A stretch of 39,414 bases of DNA from Gammaproteobacteria bacterium (GTDB lineage Bacteria; Pseudomonadota; Gammaproteobacteria; S012-40). How positions within the stretch are numbered: the first letter of the stretch is position 1; the number at the start of each line of letters is the position of its first letter. The stretch lies in assembly GCA_029883265.1 (NCBI GenBank), contig JAOUJM010000018.1:1-39414 (forward strand). The letters are read 5' to 3'. The notes under the pieces were generated by a model. The model saw nothing but the letters and a program-made list of their open reading frames with translations. It did no database searches and had not been told where the DNA came from. Below, piece after piece: positions 16,247 to 25,812 of the stretch. The position numbers and the translations under genes are program-made.

Positions 16247-18421
16247 ATGGATGTTACACCAATACTCGAATCACTCAATGATAAACAACGCGAAGCCGTT
16301 ACTGCGCCAGCCGGTAATATTCTGGTTTTAGCTGGGGCTGGTAGTGGAAAAACACGGGTTTTGGTGCATCGCATCGCTTGGCTAATTCATACCGAAGGTG
16401 TTTCGCCTTACGCCATACTTGCAGTTACCTTTACTAATAAAGCCGCCAGCGAAATGCGTCATCGTATTGAGCAGCTTTTGCAAATTCCAGCCGGCGGTAT
16501 GTGGGTTGGCACTTTTCATGGGATTGCGCATCGTTTGTTACGTGCCCATTGGCAGGAAGCAGAGTTGCCAAAAACCTTTCAGATTCTGGACTCTGATGAT
16601 CAATTTCGAATGGTTAGGCGTGCCGTCCGTGGTTTGGAGCTGGATGAAAATAAATGGTCGCCGCGACAGGCTCAGTGGTATATCAATGGCAAAAAAGATC
16701 ACGGTTTGCGTGCCGAGCATCTTGAAGATAATGGCGATATTGCCGAGCGTACACTGATTCGCATTTATCAAGCCTATGAAGATATTTGCCGTACTGCGGG
16801 TTTGATCGACTTTGCCGAGTTATTATTGCGTTCCCACGAATTATGGTTGAAACGACCGGACTTGCTTGATCATTATCGCAAGCGATTTCGTTTTGTTTTA
16901 GTCGACGAATTTCAAGACACGAATAGTATTCAATATGCTTGGTTACGTTTGCTTGTAGGTGAGCAAGGAAAAATATTTATTGTTGGCGATGATGATCAAT
17001 CAATTTATGGTTGGCGCGGCGCAAAAATGGAAAACCTGCATTCATTCGAGCAGGATTTTAAACATCCACAAGTGATTCGTTTAGAGCAGAATTATCGCTC
17101 GACTGGCGTGATTCTGCGTGCAGCAAATCGTTTGATTGAAAACAATACCGGTCGCATGGGTAAAAATTTATGGACAGAAGGTGAAGATGGCGAATTAATT
17201 CGTTTTTATGCTGCTTATAACGAACAAGACGAAGCACGTTTTGTTGCTGAGTCAATTCAGCAATGGGTAAATCAAGGGAATGTTCGTAAAGACTGCGCCA
17301 TACTCTATCGTTCCAATGCACAGTCACGGGTGTTGGAAGAAGCATTGTTAATGATTGGTATGCCATACCGGGTCTATGGTGGTTTGCGCTTTTTTGAACG
17401 TGCGGAAATCAAAGATGCCCTGGCTTATATGCGATTAGCAATGAACCCTCGAGACGACGCTTCGTTTGAACGAATAGTGAATTTGCCGACACGTGGTTTG
17501 GGCGAACGAAGCATTCAGCAAATTCGAGATTGTGCGCGAGCGCGCCAACTTTGCCTTAGTGATGCAGCACAACTTATGATTGAAGAGGTGCAACTAACAC
17601 CTAGAGCGCGCAATTCTTTGCAGCAATTTTTGGCAATGATGCAGGCATTGGGGGTTGAGCTACAAGGTAATTTAAGTCTAGGTGAAGGATTCGAACAAAT
17701 TTATGAAGCCGTAGATTTAATTAGTCATTATCAAAAAGAAAAAGGTGAAAAGGGTCGCGCGCGAATAGAAAACTTACAAGAGTTGGTAAATGCAGCCAGC
17801 GAGTTTGAGCAGGGAATGCAGGATGAACTGGAGGACGGTGAGGAAATTATTTCCAATTTTCTATCATACACCGCACTGGAATCAGGTGAAGGACAAGCTG
17901 GGCCTGGTGATGATTATGTGCAGCTAATGACCTTGCATTCGGCAAAAGGTTTGGAATTTCCGGTGGTGTTTTTAGTTGGAATGGAGGAGGGTTTGTTTCC
18001 TCATGAGTTATCGTCTGATGATGCTGATAAGCTTGAAGAGGAACGACGCTTATGTTATGTCGGTATGACGAGAGCAAGGCAAATGTTATATTTCTCTTGT
18101 GCTGAGCGTCGACGTTTATGGGGACGTGAAACCTATGCCCAAGCTTCACGATTTATCAATGAAATTCCTGCTGATTGCATCATGGAAATTCGACCACGTA
18201 CTTTGGTGAATTATCAAAGTGACAATTTCAGTAGCAATGATTGGCAGGTGGAAGAAAGCAATGGTTTTTATGTGGGGCAACAAGTGAAACACCAAAAATT
18301 TGGGGTTGGGACGTTGTTAGCGTGTGAAGGTAGTGGTCACCATGCTCGTGTTCAGGTCAATTTTGACCAGGTAGGTACTAAATGGCTGGTTGTGGCCTAT
18401 GCGAATTTGCAAGCCTGTTAA
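16247..18421 (+). CDS. uvrD: DNA helicase II UvrD
   Basis: UvrD is the 3'-5' superfamily 1A helicase of nucleotide excision and mismatch repair. From ATG 16247 the protein is 724 residues, close to E. coli UvrD, and starts MDVTPILESLNDKQREAV. Helicase motifs are complete: LAGAGSGKTRVL (I), TFTNKAASEM (Ia), VDEFQDTN (II), VGDDDQSIYGWRGA (III), LEQNYRST (IV), VQLMTLHSAKGLEFPVVF (V) and EEERRLCYVGMTRAR (VI). The C-terminal Tudor-like, RNA-polymerase-contacting domain is present (GQQVKHQKFGVGTLLA). An in-frame codon at 16199 would add 16 unconserved residues and is not preferred. No LexA-box-like palindrome was seen upstream. Confidence 0.97.
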   Translation: MDVTPILESLNDKQREAVTAPAGNILVLAGAGSGKTRVLVHRIAWLIHTEGVSPYAILAVTFTNKAASEMRHRIEQLLQIPAGGMWVGTFHGIAHRLLRAHWQEAELPKTFQILDSDDQFRMVRRAVRGLELDENKWSPRQAQWYINGKKDHGLRAEHLEDNGDIAERTLIRIYQAYEDICRTAGLIDFAELLLRSHELWLKRPDLLDHYRKRFRFVLVDEFQDTNSIQYAWLRLLVGEQGKIFIVGDDDQSIYGWRGAKMENLHSFEQDFKHPQVIRLEQNYRSTGVILRAANRLIENNTGRMGKNLWTEGEDGELIRFYAAYNEQDEARFVAESIQQWVNQGNVRKDCAILYRSNAQSRVLEEALLMIGMPYRVYGGLRFFERAEIKDALAYMRLAMNPRDDASFERIVNLPTRGLGERSIQQIRDCARARQLCLSDAAQLMIEEVQLTPRARNSLQQFLAMMQALGVELQGNLSLGEGFEQIYEAVDLISHYQKEKGEKGRARIENLQELVNAASEFEQGMQDELEDGEEIISNFLSYTALESGEGQAGPGDDYVQLMTLHSAKGLEFPVVFLVGMEEGLFPHELSSDDADKLEEERRLCYVGMTRARQMLYFSCAERRRLWGRETYAQASRFINEIPADCIMEIRPRTLVNYQSDNFSSNDWQVEESNGFYVGQQVKHQKFGVGTLLACEGSGHHARVQVNFDQVGTKWLVVAYANLQAC

Positions 18422-18431
18422 AAAACTTGGC

Positions 18432-18477
18432 AAAAAAAGAGGGAGAAAGTTCACATCCTTGTGAAACAGTCCCCCTC
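18432..18477 (-). terminator. Rho-independent terminator of the minus-strand gene at 18509
   Basis: On the minus strand GAGGG and CCCTC (18473-18477 with 18439-18443) enclose an inner stem TTCACA/TGTGAA with an AGGA loop. Seven T residues follow (18432-18438). It lies just past the stop of the uncharacterised 429-residue gene, between it and the convergent uvrD. Confidence 0.65.
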
Positions 18478-18487
18478 GTGTGGTAAC

Positions 18488-18505
18488 CGACATATCCGTA
18501 TGTCG
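18488..18505. repeat. Perfect hairpin between uvrD and the convergent gene
   Basis: CGACATA and TATGTCG form a 7-bp perfect stem around a TCCG loop, 4 bases beyond the minus-strand stop. On the plus strand it is followed by only a short TTGTT, so as a terminator for uvrD it would be weak. Confidence 0.45.
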
Positions 18506-18508
18506 TTG

Positions 18509-19798
18509 TTACATCTCTACATTGTTAACCATTGTGTCAATCAAGTCGGCTTCATCATGTTGCCTGTCCCCATCCTGATTTTGGTTCTGTTTTTCTTCTA
18601 AATCTCTTTTCTCTTTTTGTTCAACCATCGCGCTCAGAATGTCCGACACTCCTTCAAACGGATTGTTAAAAAAATCTGAATTTCGAGCAAAGTTCAGAGC
18701 TTCGAATAACTGTTGAAATATGCTTGGCGTATTTTCAATATTGGCTTCTGATTGAACCGCCGGAGGCACGACATCAGTTTGCTCCGATGCAGGCGCTTCA
18801 GTCGTGGATTTAGCATTAGGCTCTGTTAATGTTACTGTCTCATCATCATTTGATTGATTAGCGAGTGTTGCTGGAGACGGATTTGTTTGGGTGATTTCAT
18901 TATCATCGTCAGCGAGTGGTGCTTGGGTATAGGCAGCCATACGTGAATAGCGTTCTTCTATTTCATTAATAAAGGAAATGGCGGACAATGCACTGGTTTC
19001 ACTACCCAATAGTGATGCCTCCAAGCCATTCTCGTCAGCATCTGAGTTTGAAAGTGAATTACTGACATTGTCGAGTTTTTGCAATAAAGTTTGAATGTCG
19101 TTTAATTCTTGCTCGCTTAAGTCGCCTTCAACGCTAATATTGATTGAGCTTTGTAAGCTAAATTCGGCGTTAAATGCTTGGCCACCTTCACTCAAGCGTT
19201 GAGCACTTATCGATGTTTCTGTTGAACGGGAGATATTAATTTTTACGATATCGCCTTCTTTGGTTTTAATTTCAACCTCTGAAGAAAAACTTGCGGCATA
19301 GCTTTGAGACCCAGATATTTGATTCTCTGACATTCCCGCCATAAATTGTTTGGCTTTCTGCATAAGCTTGTTATGAATGTCCTGACCAAAATCAAACATA
19401 TTATTTTCTTGGCCTAGGGCGTTCATGGATGCGAAGGCACTGCCCAATCCATTTTGTATAGCGTTATCAACACTATTGAGTGTTTGTTCTTGCGAATTTG
19501 TTTGCTTAAATAATTGCTTTGTAGTTGTTAGCAATTGATTGTTGACCGTTTCTTCCGTGTCCATAGCGTAATGCATAGGTTTAAGATGGGGTTTGCTAAA
19601 TGGCACAAGATTTTGTAATTGATTAAGTATTCGGTTTTTTATTAATTCACGGCCACGTTGATGATCCAGTGACTGCATCGAAATTTTGTCATCATTATTA
19701 TGCTTATTTTCTGATTTATGAGAGCGAGCGCGATGGTCTAAATCCAGACGCGGGGATTTATCCCGGTCGAATATAGATTTTATATGATCAATGTTCAT
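18509..19798 (-). CDS. Uncharacterised protein under a sigma-28-like promoter
   Basis: I do not recognise this 429-residue protein with confidence. There is no signal peptide or membrane segment. The N-terminal 60 residues are charged and His-rich. The middle (about 165-245) looks beta-rich (EVEIKTKEGDIVKINISRST, SLQSSINISVEGDLSEQEL) and then has LNDIQTLLQKLDNVSNSL, somewhat like DUF5610 proteins. A low-complexity acidic/Thr/Ser/Pro linker follows (about 290-355), then a helical C-terminus and a highly charged tail (EKEKRDLEEKQNQNQDGD-like). This layout recalls secreted or scaffold-type flagellar proteins, but no FliK or FlgM signature is seen. AGGAAG precedes ATG 19798. Its own FliA-type promoter and terminator suggest a late flagellar regulon member. 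Confidence 0.6.
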   Translation of the reverse strand: MNIDHIKSIFDRDKSPRLDLDHRARSHKSENKHNNDDKISMQSLDHQRGRELIKNRILNQLQNLVPFSKPHLKPMHYAMDTEETVNNQLLTTTKQLFKQTNSQEQTLNSVDNAIQNGLGSAFASMNALGQENNMFDFGQDIHNKLMQKAKQFMAGMSENQISGSQSYAASFSSEVEIKTKEGDIVKINISRSTETSISAQRLSEGGQAFNAEFSLQSSINISVEGDLSEQELNDIQTLLQKLDNVSNSLSNSDADENGLEASLLGSETSALSAISFINEIEERYSRMAAYTQAPLADDDNEITQTNPSPATLANQSNDDETVTLTEPNAKSTTEAPASEQTDVVPPAVQSEANIENTPSIFQQLFEALNFARNSDFFNNPFEGVSDILSAMVEQKEKRDLEEKQNQNQDGDRQHDEADLIDTMVNNVEM

Positions 19799-19846
19799 AA
19801 TCGCTTCCTAGTTTAGATTTAGATTGGCTTTAAAATCTTATGAGCG

Positions 19847-19873
19847 TTTTCGACACGTTTTCAATTTTCTTTA
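19847..19873 (-). promoter_or_regulatory. Sigma-28 (FliA) type promoter
   Basis: On the minus strand the site reads TAAAGAAA, 11 bases, GTCGAAAA, against the FliA consensus TAAAGTTT-N11-GCCGATAA: 5 of 8 and 6 of 8 matches with exact spacing. It lies 49 bases upstream of ATG 19798, leaving a leader of about 40 bases. The surrounding DNA is A/T-rich, which raises the chance-match rate. Confidence 0.5.
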
Positions 19874-19912
19874 GAAATATTTTAAAAAAAATTCAAGTGC
19901 TAGTATTGCGAA

Positions 19913-20371
19913 TTAAACTGAGGTTTTAATAGATTGGTCAGTGCAAAAATCCAACAATAGGGATAAATCGGGAATAATGGCGGATTGCCCATTAATACTG
20001 ACATAGCTCAATGCTATTTGATGGGTAGCCAGTGGTTGCAAATCTTGTTCGAGACTGTCGCTACTCGCTTGTACAAAATGTGGAATGTTACGGCTAAGCA
20101 AACCCAGGTAGTCAGCGTTACCACTGATGCTGGGAATGCGCAGGATAATAAGATTGCTACGATTGCTGTTAGATGCATACGCTTCCAGATTGCAAACTTT
20201 GATACGCCGCGTATGCCAGACAAATTCACCGCTAACGTGAGGATTTAAATCATTGCTAGGGTCAAGGATTTGTGGCGGAAGAATTTCAGCGATTGCTGTG
20301 TTGGGCAGCAATAGCTGAAATTCCTGAAAAGGTATTAAAACACAAGCAACCTTAGATTGATTATGAACCAT
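19913..20371 (-). CDS. chpC: ChpC-like CheW-domain protein
   Basis: This is a 152-residue CheW-like coupling protein at the end of the Pil-Chp cluster. The fold is seen in KVACVLIPFQEFQLLLPNTAIAEILPP at the N-terminus, a mid-segment with FVWHTRRIKVCNLEA, and AIIPDLSLLLDF near the end. It is weakly conserved, as is ChpC of Pseudomonas, an accessory CheW in twitching chemosensing. The start lies 8 bases after the chpA stop, so it is translated from the same message. Assignment as ChpC rests on domain plus position, since sequence alone cannot separate it from other divergent CheW proteins. Confidence 0.78.
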   Translation of the reverse strand: MVHNQSKVACVLIPFQEFQLLLPNTAIAEILPPQILDPSNDLNPHVSGEFVWHTRRIKVCNLEAYASNSNRSNLIILRIPSISGNADYLGLLSRNIPHFVQASSDSLEQDLQPLATHQIALSYVSINGQSAIIPDLSLLLDFCTDQSIKTSV

Positions 20372-20379
20372 TGTTTACC

Positions 20380-23300
20380 TTATATATGTTCATTATCTCG
20401 GTGCAAAGACTTGCCTGTCAGGTTTTGAATATGAGAAATTAAGTCACTTTCCTGATAAGGTTTGCCTAGAAAAACATCAACGCCTAATTGTTCGGCCGCA
20501 ATACGGTGCTGTTTGCCCGTGCGCGAGGTAATCATAATAATGGGTGTGTTTGCAAGCTCTGGAGTATCTTTTAATTTCCTAACCAGCTCTAGTCCATCCA
20601 TTCTTGGCATTTCGATATCGAGTAAAATAGCGTCCGGTTTGAGAGTTTCAATTTTCTCCAGCGCTTCGACTCCATCCTTTGCTGTTGAAACTTTCACGCC
20701 ATAACGACGTAAAAAGCGTTCAGTGACCTTGCGTACAGTAACTGAGTCATCGATGACAATGATATTCAGGGTATCATCCTTGCTGCGATTTAATTCCTTT
20801 AAATGTATGAGTTTGGGTTTTTCCAAAGTCTGTGCTTTACGCAGCAAAGCCAGTAAATCCAATATGAGAACAACATTGCCATCGGACATAATCGTCGCGC
20901 CAGAAACACCTTTGACTTTATTTAATTGTGGGCCGGTTGGTTTTAGAACACTGTCACGTGTGCCCATTATGCTGTCAACATACACTGCTCCTTTTAAGCC
21001 ACTATGATTGATTATGAGTAGCATCATTTTTTGCTGTGGGTCTGGTATGACTGCTGGCGAGTTGTTCAATAATGTATCCAAGTAAGCCACGGGGTAGGTT
21101 TGTTTATTCCAAACATAGTCTGCCTTTTCCAAAGCAAAAATTGTTTCCAATTCTTGATTCGAGACTGGTACAGCATGTGACACCATATTTGCAGGTAAGG
21201 CATAAATGCGATCACGAAGGCGAACTAGGAGTGTGCGATTCATGGCCATGGTGAAGGGGAGACGGATTGAAAAACTTGTGCCTTTACCTTGCTGAGTGTC
21301 GATGAATAATTCGCCGCCAAGGTTCTGCACTTCGCTATACACGACGTCCATGCCGATGCCGCGACCAGCAATTTGCGAGACAGATGCTACGGTGCTCAAG
21401 CCCGATTCTAAAATTAAATTGAGAATTTCTTCGCGTGTAAGTACTTCATCAGCCTCAACTAAGCCTTGCTCGATGGCCTTTTGTTTAACTTTATCGAGAT
21501 TAATGCCATTGCCGTCGTCTTCGATTAATAATAGGTTTTCAGTGCGTTCTTTAATAAGTTTGATTTTGATTTTTCCAACTTCAGGCTTACCAGCATCAAC
21601 TCGTTCTTTTGGCGTTTCAATACCGTGAACAATAGCGTTGCGTAATATATGCTCCAGTGGACCCATTAACTTTTCTAGTAGGTGACGATCTAAAGAGCCT
21701 TCCGTGCCTTCGATACTCAGTTCTGCTTTCTTGCCAAGCTCGCGACAGGTTTGGCGCACAATGCGTTGCAGGCGTTGGGTTTGATTGGAAAAAGTTATCA
21801 TGCGTGTGCCGAGAAGACTATCATACAGTTCTGAGTGTATGCGCTGTTGTTGTGTTGCGAGGTTATCCATTTCAAGCGTGAGCCGAGTAATCGTGCCGTG
21901 TAAATTACTGATGTCATCAATCGATTCAGCTAAACGCTTGGCCGTCTCCTGATTATTGCTGAAACGATCAAGCTCCAATTGATTGGGTTTGGCGTTAGGT
22001 CGATTTTGTTGGTGGTCGTGGTGATGCTCAAATTCCAAGTCACGCAATTGATCTTTTAACCGCGAAATGGTTTTGTCCAATTCCAGTAAATTATCTTTGA
22101 CTAAGCTTAATTGGTCTTCCTGGCGATTGTGGATTGCATTCGCTTCACTGGCGCGATCAACTAAGCCATCAAGTACATCTGCATTAATTCTTACGGAGTC
22201 GCTGATAGTGCGTTTGTGGTCGCTATCCGTTTGTTTTGACGCGGCCACGGGTGAAGATTCCTTGACAAGTGTTTCATCGATAACCTCTGATGTTGGTGGC
22301 GTATTATTCGGGTTGTGCTTGTCAGCGTCTAACGATGCTTGCGATTTTTCAAAATCATCTTTGGTTTCATCAGGCGCTACATGATCACATTTAAGAACAG
22401 GTGCTGCTGTGTCTAGTGTTTGCGGTTGTTCTAATGTAAGGTCAACGATTACTACTTCGTCTAGTATCGAATCAGTCTTTTCTGTTAACGCCTCGGCGGG
22501 TTGCTTATGCGCATTTCCCGCTTGCGTGTGCATGTCAGACATTGCTTGAGAATCTTGATGTAGTTGTTGTTCAAATCGATTGACGACTTGTAACAGATTG
22601 TTGTCATCAACAATGCTTTGTTGGTTCTTGCAGGCGTAAACCATTTCAATAATTCGATCGCAAACTTCTTGTGTGAGTTGTTTGAAACCGGCTGTGGATT
22701 GCTGCTGCGAATCAACGCTCAAAATAAGATTTTCTAGTGCATGAGTTAAATTGCCGATGGCATGAATGTTCGCCATGCGTGCGCTGCCTTTTAATGTATG
22801 CAGAAGGCGTTGAATATGGCCAAAGTCTGTTTCACCGGTATCATCCCATTGACCCATCAATGACGCTAGTTGGTCAGTAATTTCAGTCGCTTCTTCTACA
22901 AAAATTTCAAGCAATTCCTCATCGATCGGGTCACTTGCGGTATTTTGTTTAACCGAAGTTTGGGTATAAATATCATTCGCTGGTTCGAAAGTCTCGTCTA
23001 TATCAGGTTTGGTCGCGACGGCCTCAGCTGTGGAAATCTCCACTTCAACTTGAGCTAATAACTCTGCTGCATTGTTGTTCGCCTTGCTTGAGTCAGTCAA
23101 ATGTGAGTTTGGATTATTATTGAGACTGTTGAGCAAGTCGCGTGTAGTCACGCAAAACTCATCGAGAATATCTAGGGTGTCGTTACTAATATTGTTTTGG
23201 TTTGAATACAAGTTATCGGTGTACTGTTCTAATAACTCAGTGGTTTGTAAAAACTCTTCAATGCCAGAAGCCATTGCTTTAATATGTAACTCTTTCACTG

Positions 23301-25764
23301 AAATCGCGATGGCCTGAGGCAATGGCTCAAGTTCAGGTTTTTGTTTCTGTGTGATTATATAATTAAGTATATGCTCAATTTCTGTGAGCGCACCTTCGAC
23401 AAACCGTTGAATAGTCGCTTGTGCGTCGACCAGTGATGATTCAGCCGTAAAGTCATCATCATCGATTAATGTCGTGGCGACGTTCTTGTCAGCGTCGGCA
23501 TCATGATGTTGTGTGGCATATTGACTGAGTAATGTTATTAATTGTTCGACTGCCTCAGGTACAATATCGTTTTCTCTAAAACGTGGAATCAGGTCCGCTA
23601 AAACGGTATAAGCTCGAATTAATAAATGACCAGTTTCTTCATTATAACGAATGGCGCCACAAAGCAAATCACGGATGAAATCGTCACAGCAAGTGGCGAA
23701 TCGACTTATGGCTTTAGCGCCTGCAATATCACCGCTACCTTTCAAGGTATGAAAGGACTTGCGTAGGTTTGATAGTGCATGTTCGTTGTAACCGCTGGTT
23801 TGTAATGTGCCCAGGTGAATCGCAATGACTTCGAGCTCTTCAGTCGCTTCTTCAAGGAATATTTTTGCAACTTCTTTCTCTAAGTCCTCAATGGGTAGTT
23901 CGACAATATTGTTCTCAATTTTCACATCGGGTTCAGCGCGAATTTTGTCTGCATCATCATTGTCGTCGGCCAGTTTGTTTTCGTGTTTGGTTTGTGGTAG
24001 TCGTTCATATTCAAGGGCCTCGTTATCGATGCTTGCTTGCAACACCGCTTTCGGGTCATATCCCAATTTTTTTAAAGATCGCTCTGTGATTTGCAAAGCT
24101 TGTTGTGCCTGAGGGCCTTCGTCGGCCAAAGCTTCAAGAAAATACTCGATGCCGACGATCGTCTCCGCCACTAAATCGAGTTCAGGTTTCTTTAAATTGC
24201 TTTCGTTTCCAAGTATTTTCTCCTCAATGCATTGCGCGCTGCACTGCAACAGATGGCTAGCGGCTGTTTGGTTGATTAATAACAAACAGGCATTTACTTG
24301 ATCGAGTAAGCTAGGCGTCGAGCCCAAGCTTTTCGACTTAATGCGATTGGTTAGAAAGGCTAATATATTATTCTTCACCTGATTGATATTGCTTCGGCAT
24401 TCATCGATCAAATGCTTTTCCAGTTGTTTGACTTCTGACTCTGGTAAACGATGTCCGCGAAGATTGCCATCTCCAGCCGAAGTCCTTTTCGCTTTTTCAG
24501 CGCTTATCGTTAACTTATCGTTCATGATTTCCCGATCCACGTGTTGTAAAGAAGTTTCGATGTGCAGCAAATTCGATGCGATGCTGATCATCGTATTTTT
24601 GTCAAAATTATTTTTTAAGATATTCTGAATTTTAATGATTTGTTCAATTAATAATTTGCGCTTATCACCCATGCCGATGAGTCCGAGTGTGTCGGCAATA
24701 TGTTTTAAAGGTGTAATCGTCTTCTTAAGGCTGTTCGTGCTCTTATTAGGGTTGCGTTCAAAACTATCAATAACAGTCTTCACTTTTTGTAAGGTTGTGT
24801 TTAACTCCTTAGCGACGCACTTTAATGTGTCAGGGCGACTTTGGTATTTAATGTCAGAAGAATTCGCGGGTAGCAGTTGGCGCAATTTATAAACGGAGTT
24901 GAGTGCGCTAACACGTTCACTTTTACTGCCTGACTGGGCAATGTAAAACAAAAAGTTTTTCAAAAGCTGAATGGGAGGGTTGGATTCTAGCACTTGATTG
25001 CCTTGCACAATTAGCAGCTTGATCTCGCGATCAAGTTGACCCAGCAGTAAACGCAAGGAAACATTTGAGTTTAAGGTGCTGTCATTTAATGCATCAAGTA
25101 AACCACCAGCAATCCACCACAATTGTCGTGCACGTGGTGATTGACTCAAGGCTTCAAGATGTGCGATGACTCGGCGCATTTGAGTTAAGCCTAATTTGTC
25201 GTCGGGGTCGCGATACCAACTGAGCAAGGCCGCTTGGTAATAAGGGCGTAATTGTTTTGCGCCTTGGACCAAGTCAGCCGGAATATCGGCTTTGGTAGGC
25301 AAAGGTAATGCGCGTGGAACGATAGAAAGATCGGGATTAAAAAAAGAACTTTCCGTGACTAGTGGTTCGTCGCGACTGGCGCGCAATTCGTTAATAGCGC
25401 CGAGCAATTGATACGTATCCATTTGCTCAAGCTGATCCATGTGATGGATATAATCCTGCAAATTCAGGGTGGCAGAAATTAATGCGCTATAGGCTTCTTC
25501 AGGTTTTTTAATTTTGTGGCTGATAATCGAACGTAAAGTGTAGCCCATGTCATCAACTAGCAAAGCCACGCCACGAAAATTCAAAATATAAAACGCACCG
25601 CGCAATTGATTGAGTTGCTCAGCCAGTGGTACTAATAAATCTATCGAGTTAAGATCTTTGCCGTAGTTTTCCAAGGCGTCATGACATAATTGCGCAATCC
25701 GCGCCATTTCATCTTTGACCCATGTGATTGGTTGTTTTTGCGTATTGTTGTGACTTACACCCAC
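20380..25764 (-). CDS. chpA: ChpA-type chemotaxis hybrid histidine kinase (type IV pilus)
   Basis: This 1794-residue CheA-like hybrid kinase controls twitching motility and surface sensing. Residues 1-300 resemble FimL and the ChpA N-terminus. Phosphotransfer domains are clear around His672 (SFHTLKGSGD) and His989 (LLHTLKGSAR). Segments near 450-540 and 790-880 look like degenerate Hpt domains without a proper phospho-His. The CheA core follows: a dimerisation helix, the N box near 1370-1380 (LEHILRNAIVHGIE), the G1 box LIEDDGNGI, the G2 box GRGIGMDVV, a CheW-like domain from about 1508, and a C-terminal receiver with phosphoacceptor Asp1716 (LLDIEMPRMDG). Pseudomonas ChpA carries eight xPt domains, so this copy has fewer working ones. 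It lies between pilJ and chpC. Confidence 0.95.
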   Translation of the reverse strand: MGVSHNNTQKQPITWVKDEMARIAQLCHDALENYGKDLNSIDLLVPLAEQLNQLRGAFYILNFRGVALLVDDMGYTLRSIISHKIKKPEEAYSALISATLNLQDYIHHMDQLEQMDTYQLLGAINELRASRDEPLVTESSFFNPDLSIVPRALPLPTKADIPADLVQGAKQLRPYYQAALLSWYRDPDDKLGLTQMRRVIAHLEALSQSPRARQLWWIAGGLLDALNDSTLNSNVSLRLLLGQLDREIKLLIVQGNQVLESNPPIQLLKNFLFYIAQSGSKSERVSALNSVYKLRQLLPANSSDIKYQSRPDTLKCVAKELNTTLQKVKTVIDSFERNPNKSTNSLKKTITPLKHIADTLGLIGMGDKRKLLIEQIIKIQNILKNNFDKNTMISIASNLLHIETSLQHVDREIMNDKLTISAEKAKRTSAGDGNLRGHRLPESEVKQLEKHLIDECRSNINQVKNNILAFLTNRIKSKSLGSTPSLLDQVNACLLLINQTAASHLLQCSAQCIEEKILGNESNLKKPELDLVAETIVGIEYFLEALADEGPQAQQALQITERSLKKLGYDPKAVLQASIDNEALEYERLPQTKHENKLADDNDDADKIRAEPDVKIENNIVELPIEDLEKEVAKIFLEEATEELEVIAIHLGTLQTSGYNEHALSNLRKSFHTLKGSGDIAGAKAISRFATCCDDFIRDLLCGAIRYNEETGHLLIRAYTVLADLIPRFRENDIVPEAVEQLITLLSQYATQHHDADADKNVATTLIDDDDFTAESSLVDAQATIQRFVEGALTEIEHILNYIITQKQKPELEPLPQAIAISVKELHIKAMASGIEEFLQTTELLEQYTDNLYSNQNNISNDTLDILDEFCVTTRDLLNSLNNNPNSHLTDSSKANNNAAELLAQVEVEISTAEAVATKPDIDETFEPANDIYTQTSVKQNTASDPIDEELLEIFVEEATEITDQLASLMGQWDDTGETDFGHIQRLLHTLKGSARMANIHAIGNLTHALENLILSVDSQQQSTAGFKQLTQEVCDRIIEMVYACKNQQSIVDDNNLLQVVNRFEQQLHQDSQAMSDMHTQAGNAHKQPAEALTEKTDSILDEVVIVDLTLEQPQTLDTAAPVLKCDHVAPDETKDDFEKSQASLDADKHNPNNTPPTSEVIDETLVKESSPVAASKQTDSDHKRTISDSVRINADVLDGLVDRASEANAIHNRQEDQLSLVKDNLLELDKTISRLKDQLRDLEFEHHHDHQQNRPNAKPNQLELDRFSNNQETAKRLAESIDDISNLHGTITRLTLEMDNLATQQQRIHSELYDSLLGTRMITFSNQTQRLQRIVRQTCRELGKKAELSIEGTEGSLDRHLLEKLMGPLEHILRNAIVHGIETPKERVDAGKPEVGKIKIKLIKERTENLLLIEDDGNGINLDKVKQKAIEQGLVEADEVLTREEILNLILESGLSTVASVSQIAGRGIGMDVVYSEVQNLGGELFIDTQQGKGTSFSIRLPFTMAMNRTLLVRLRDRIYALPANMVSHAVPVSNQELETIFALEKADYVWNKQTYPVAYLDTLLNNSPAVIPDPQQKMMLLIINHSGLKGAVYVDSIMGTRDSVLKPTGPQLNKVKGVSGATIMSDGNVVLILDLLALLRKAQTLEKPKLIHLKELNRSKDDTLNIIVIDDSVTVRKVTERFLRRYGVKVSTAKDGVEALEKIETLKPDAILLDIEMPRMDGLELVRKLKDTPELANTPIIMITSRTGKQHRIAAEQLGVDVFLGKPYQESDLISHIQNLTGKSLHRDNEHI

Positions 25765-25812
25765 GTTAGTTCCTTTGTTGCTTTATCGCTACAGCGTTAA
25801 TCTATTCTACCG

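Noticed and set aside
18432-18505. c-di-GMP or other riboswitch suggested by two adjacent hairpins
   Set aside because: The hairpins lie at the convergent 3' ends of two genes and lack aptamer consensus bases. One is a terminator on the minus strand.
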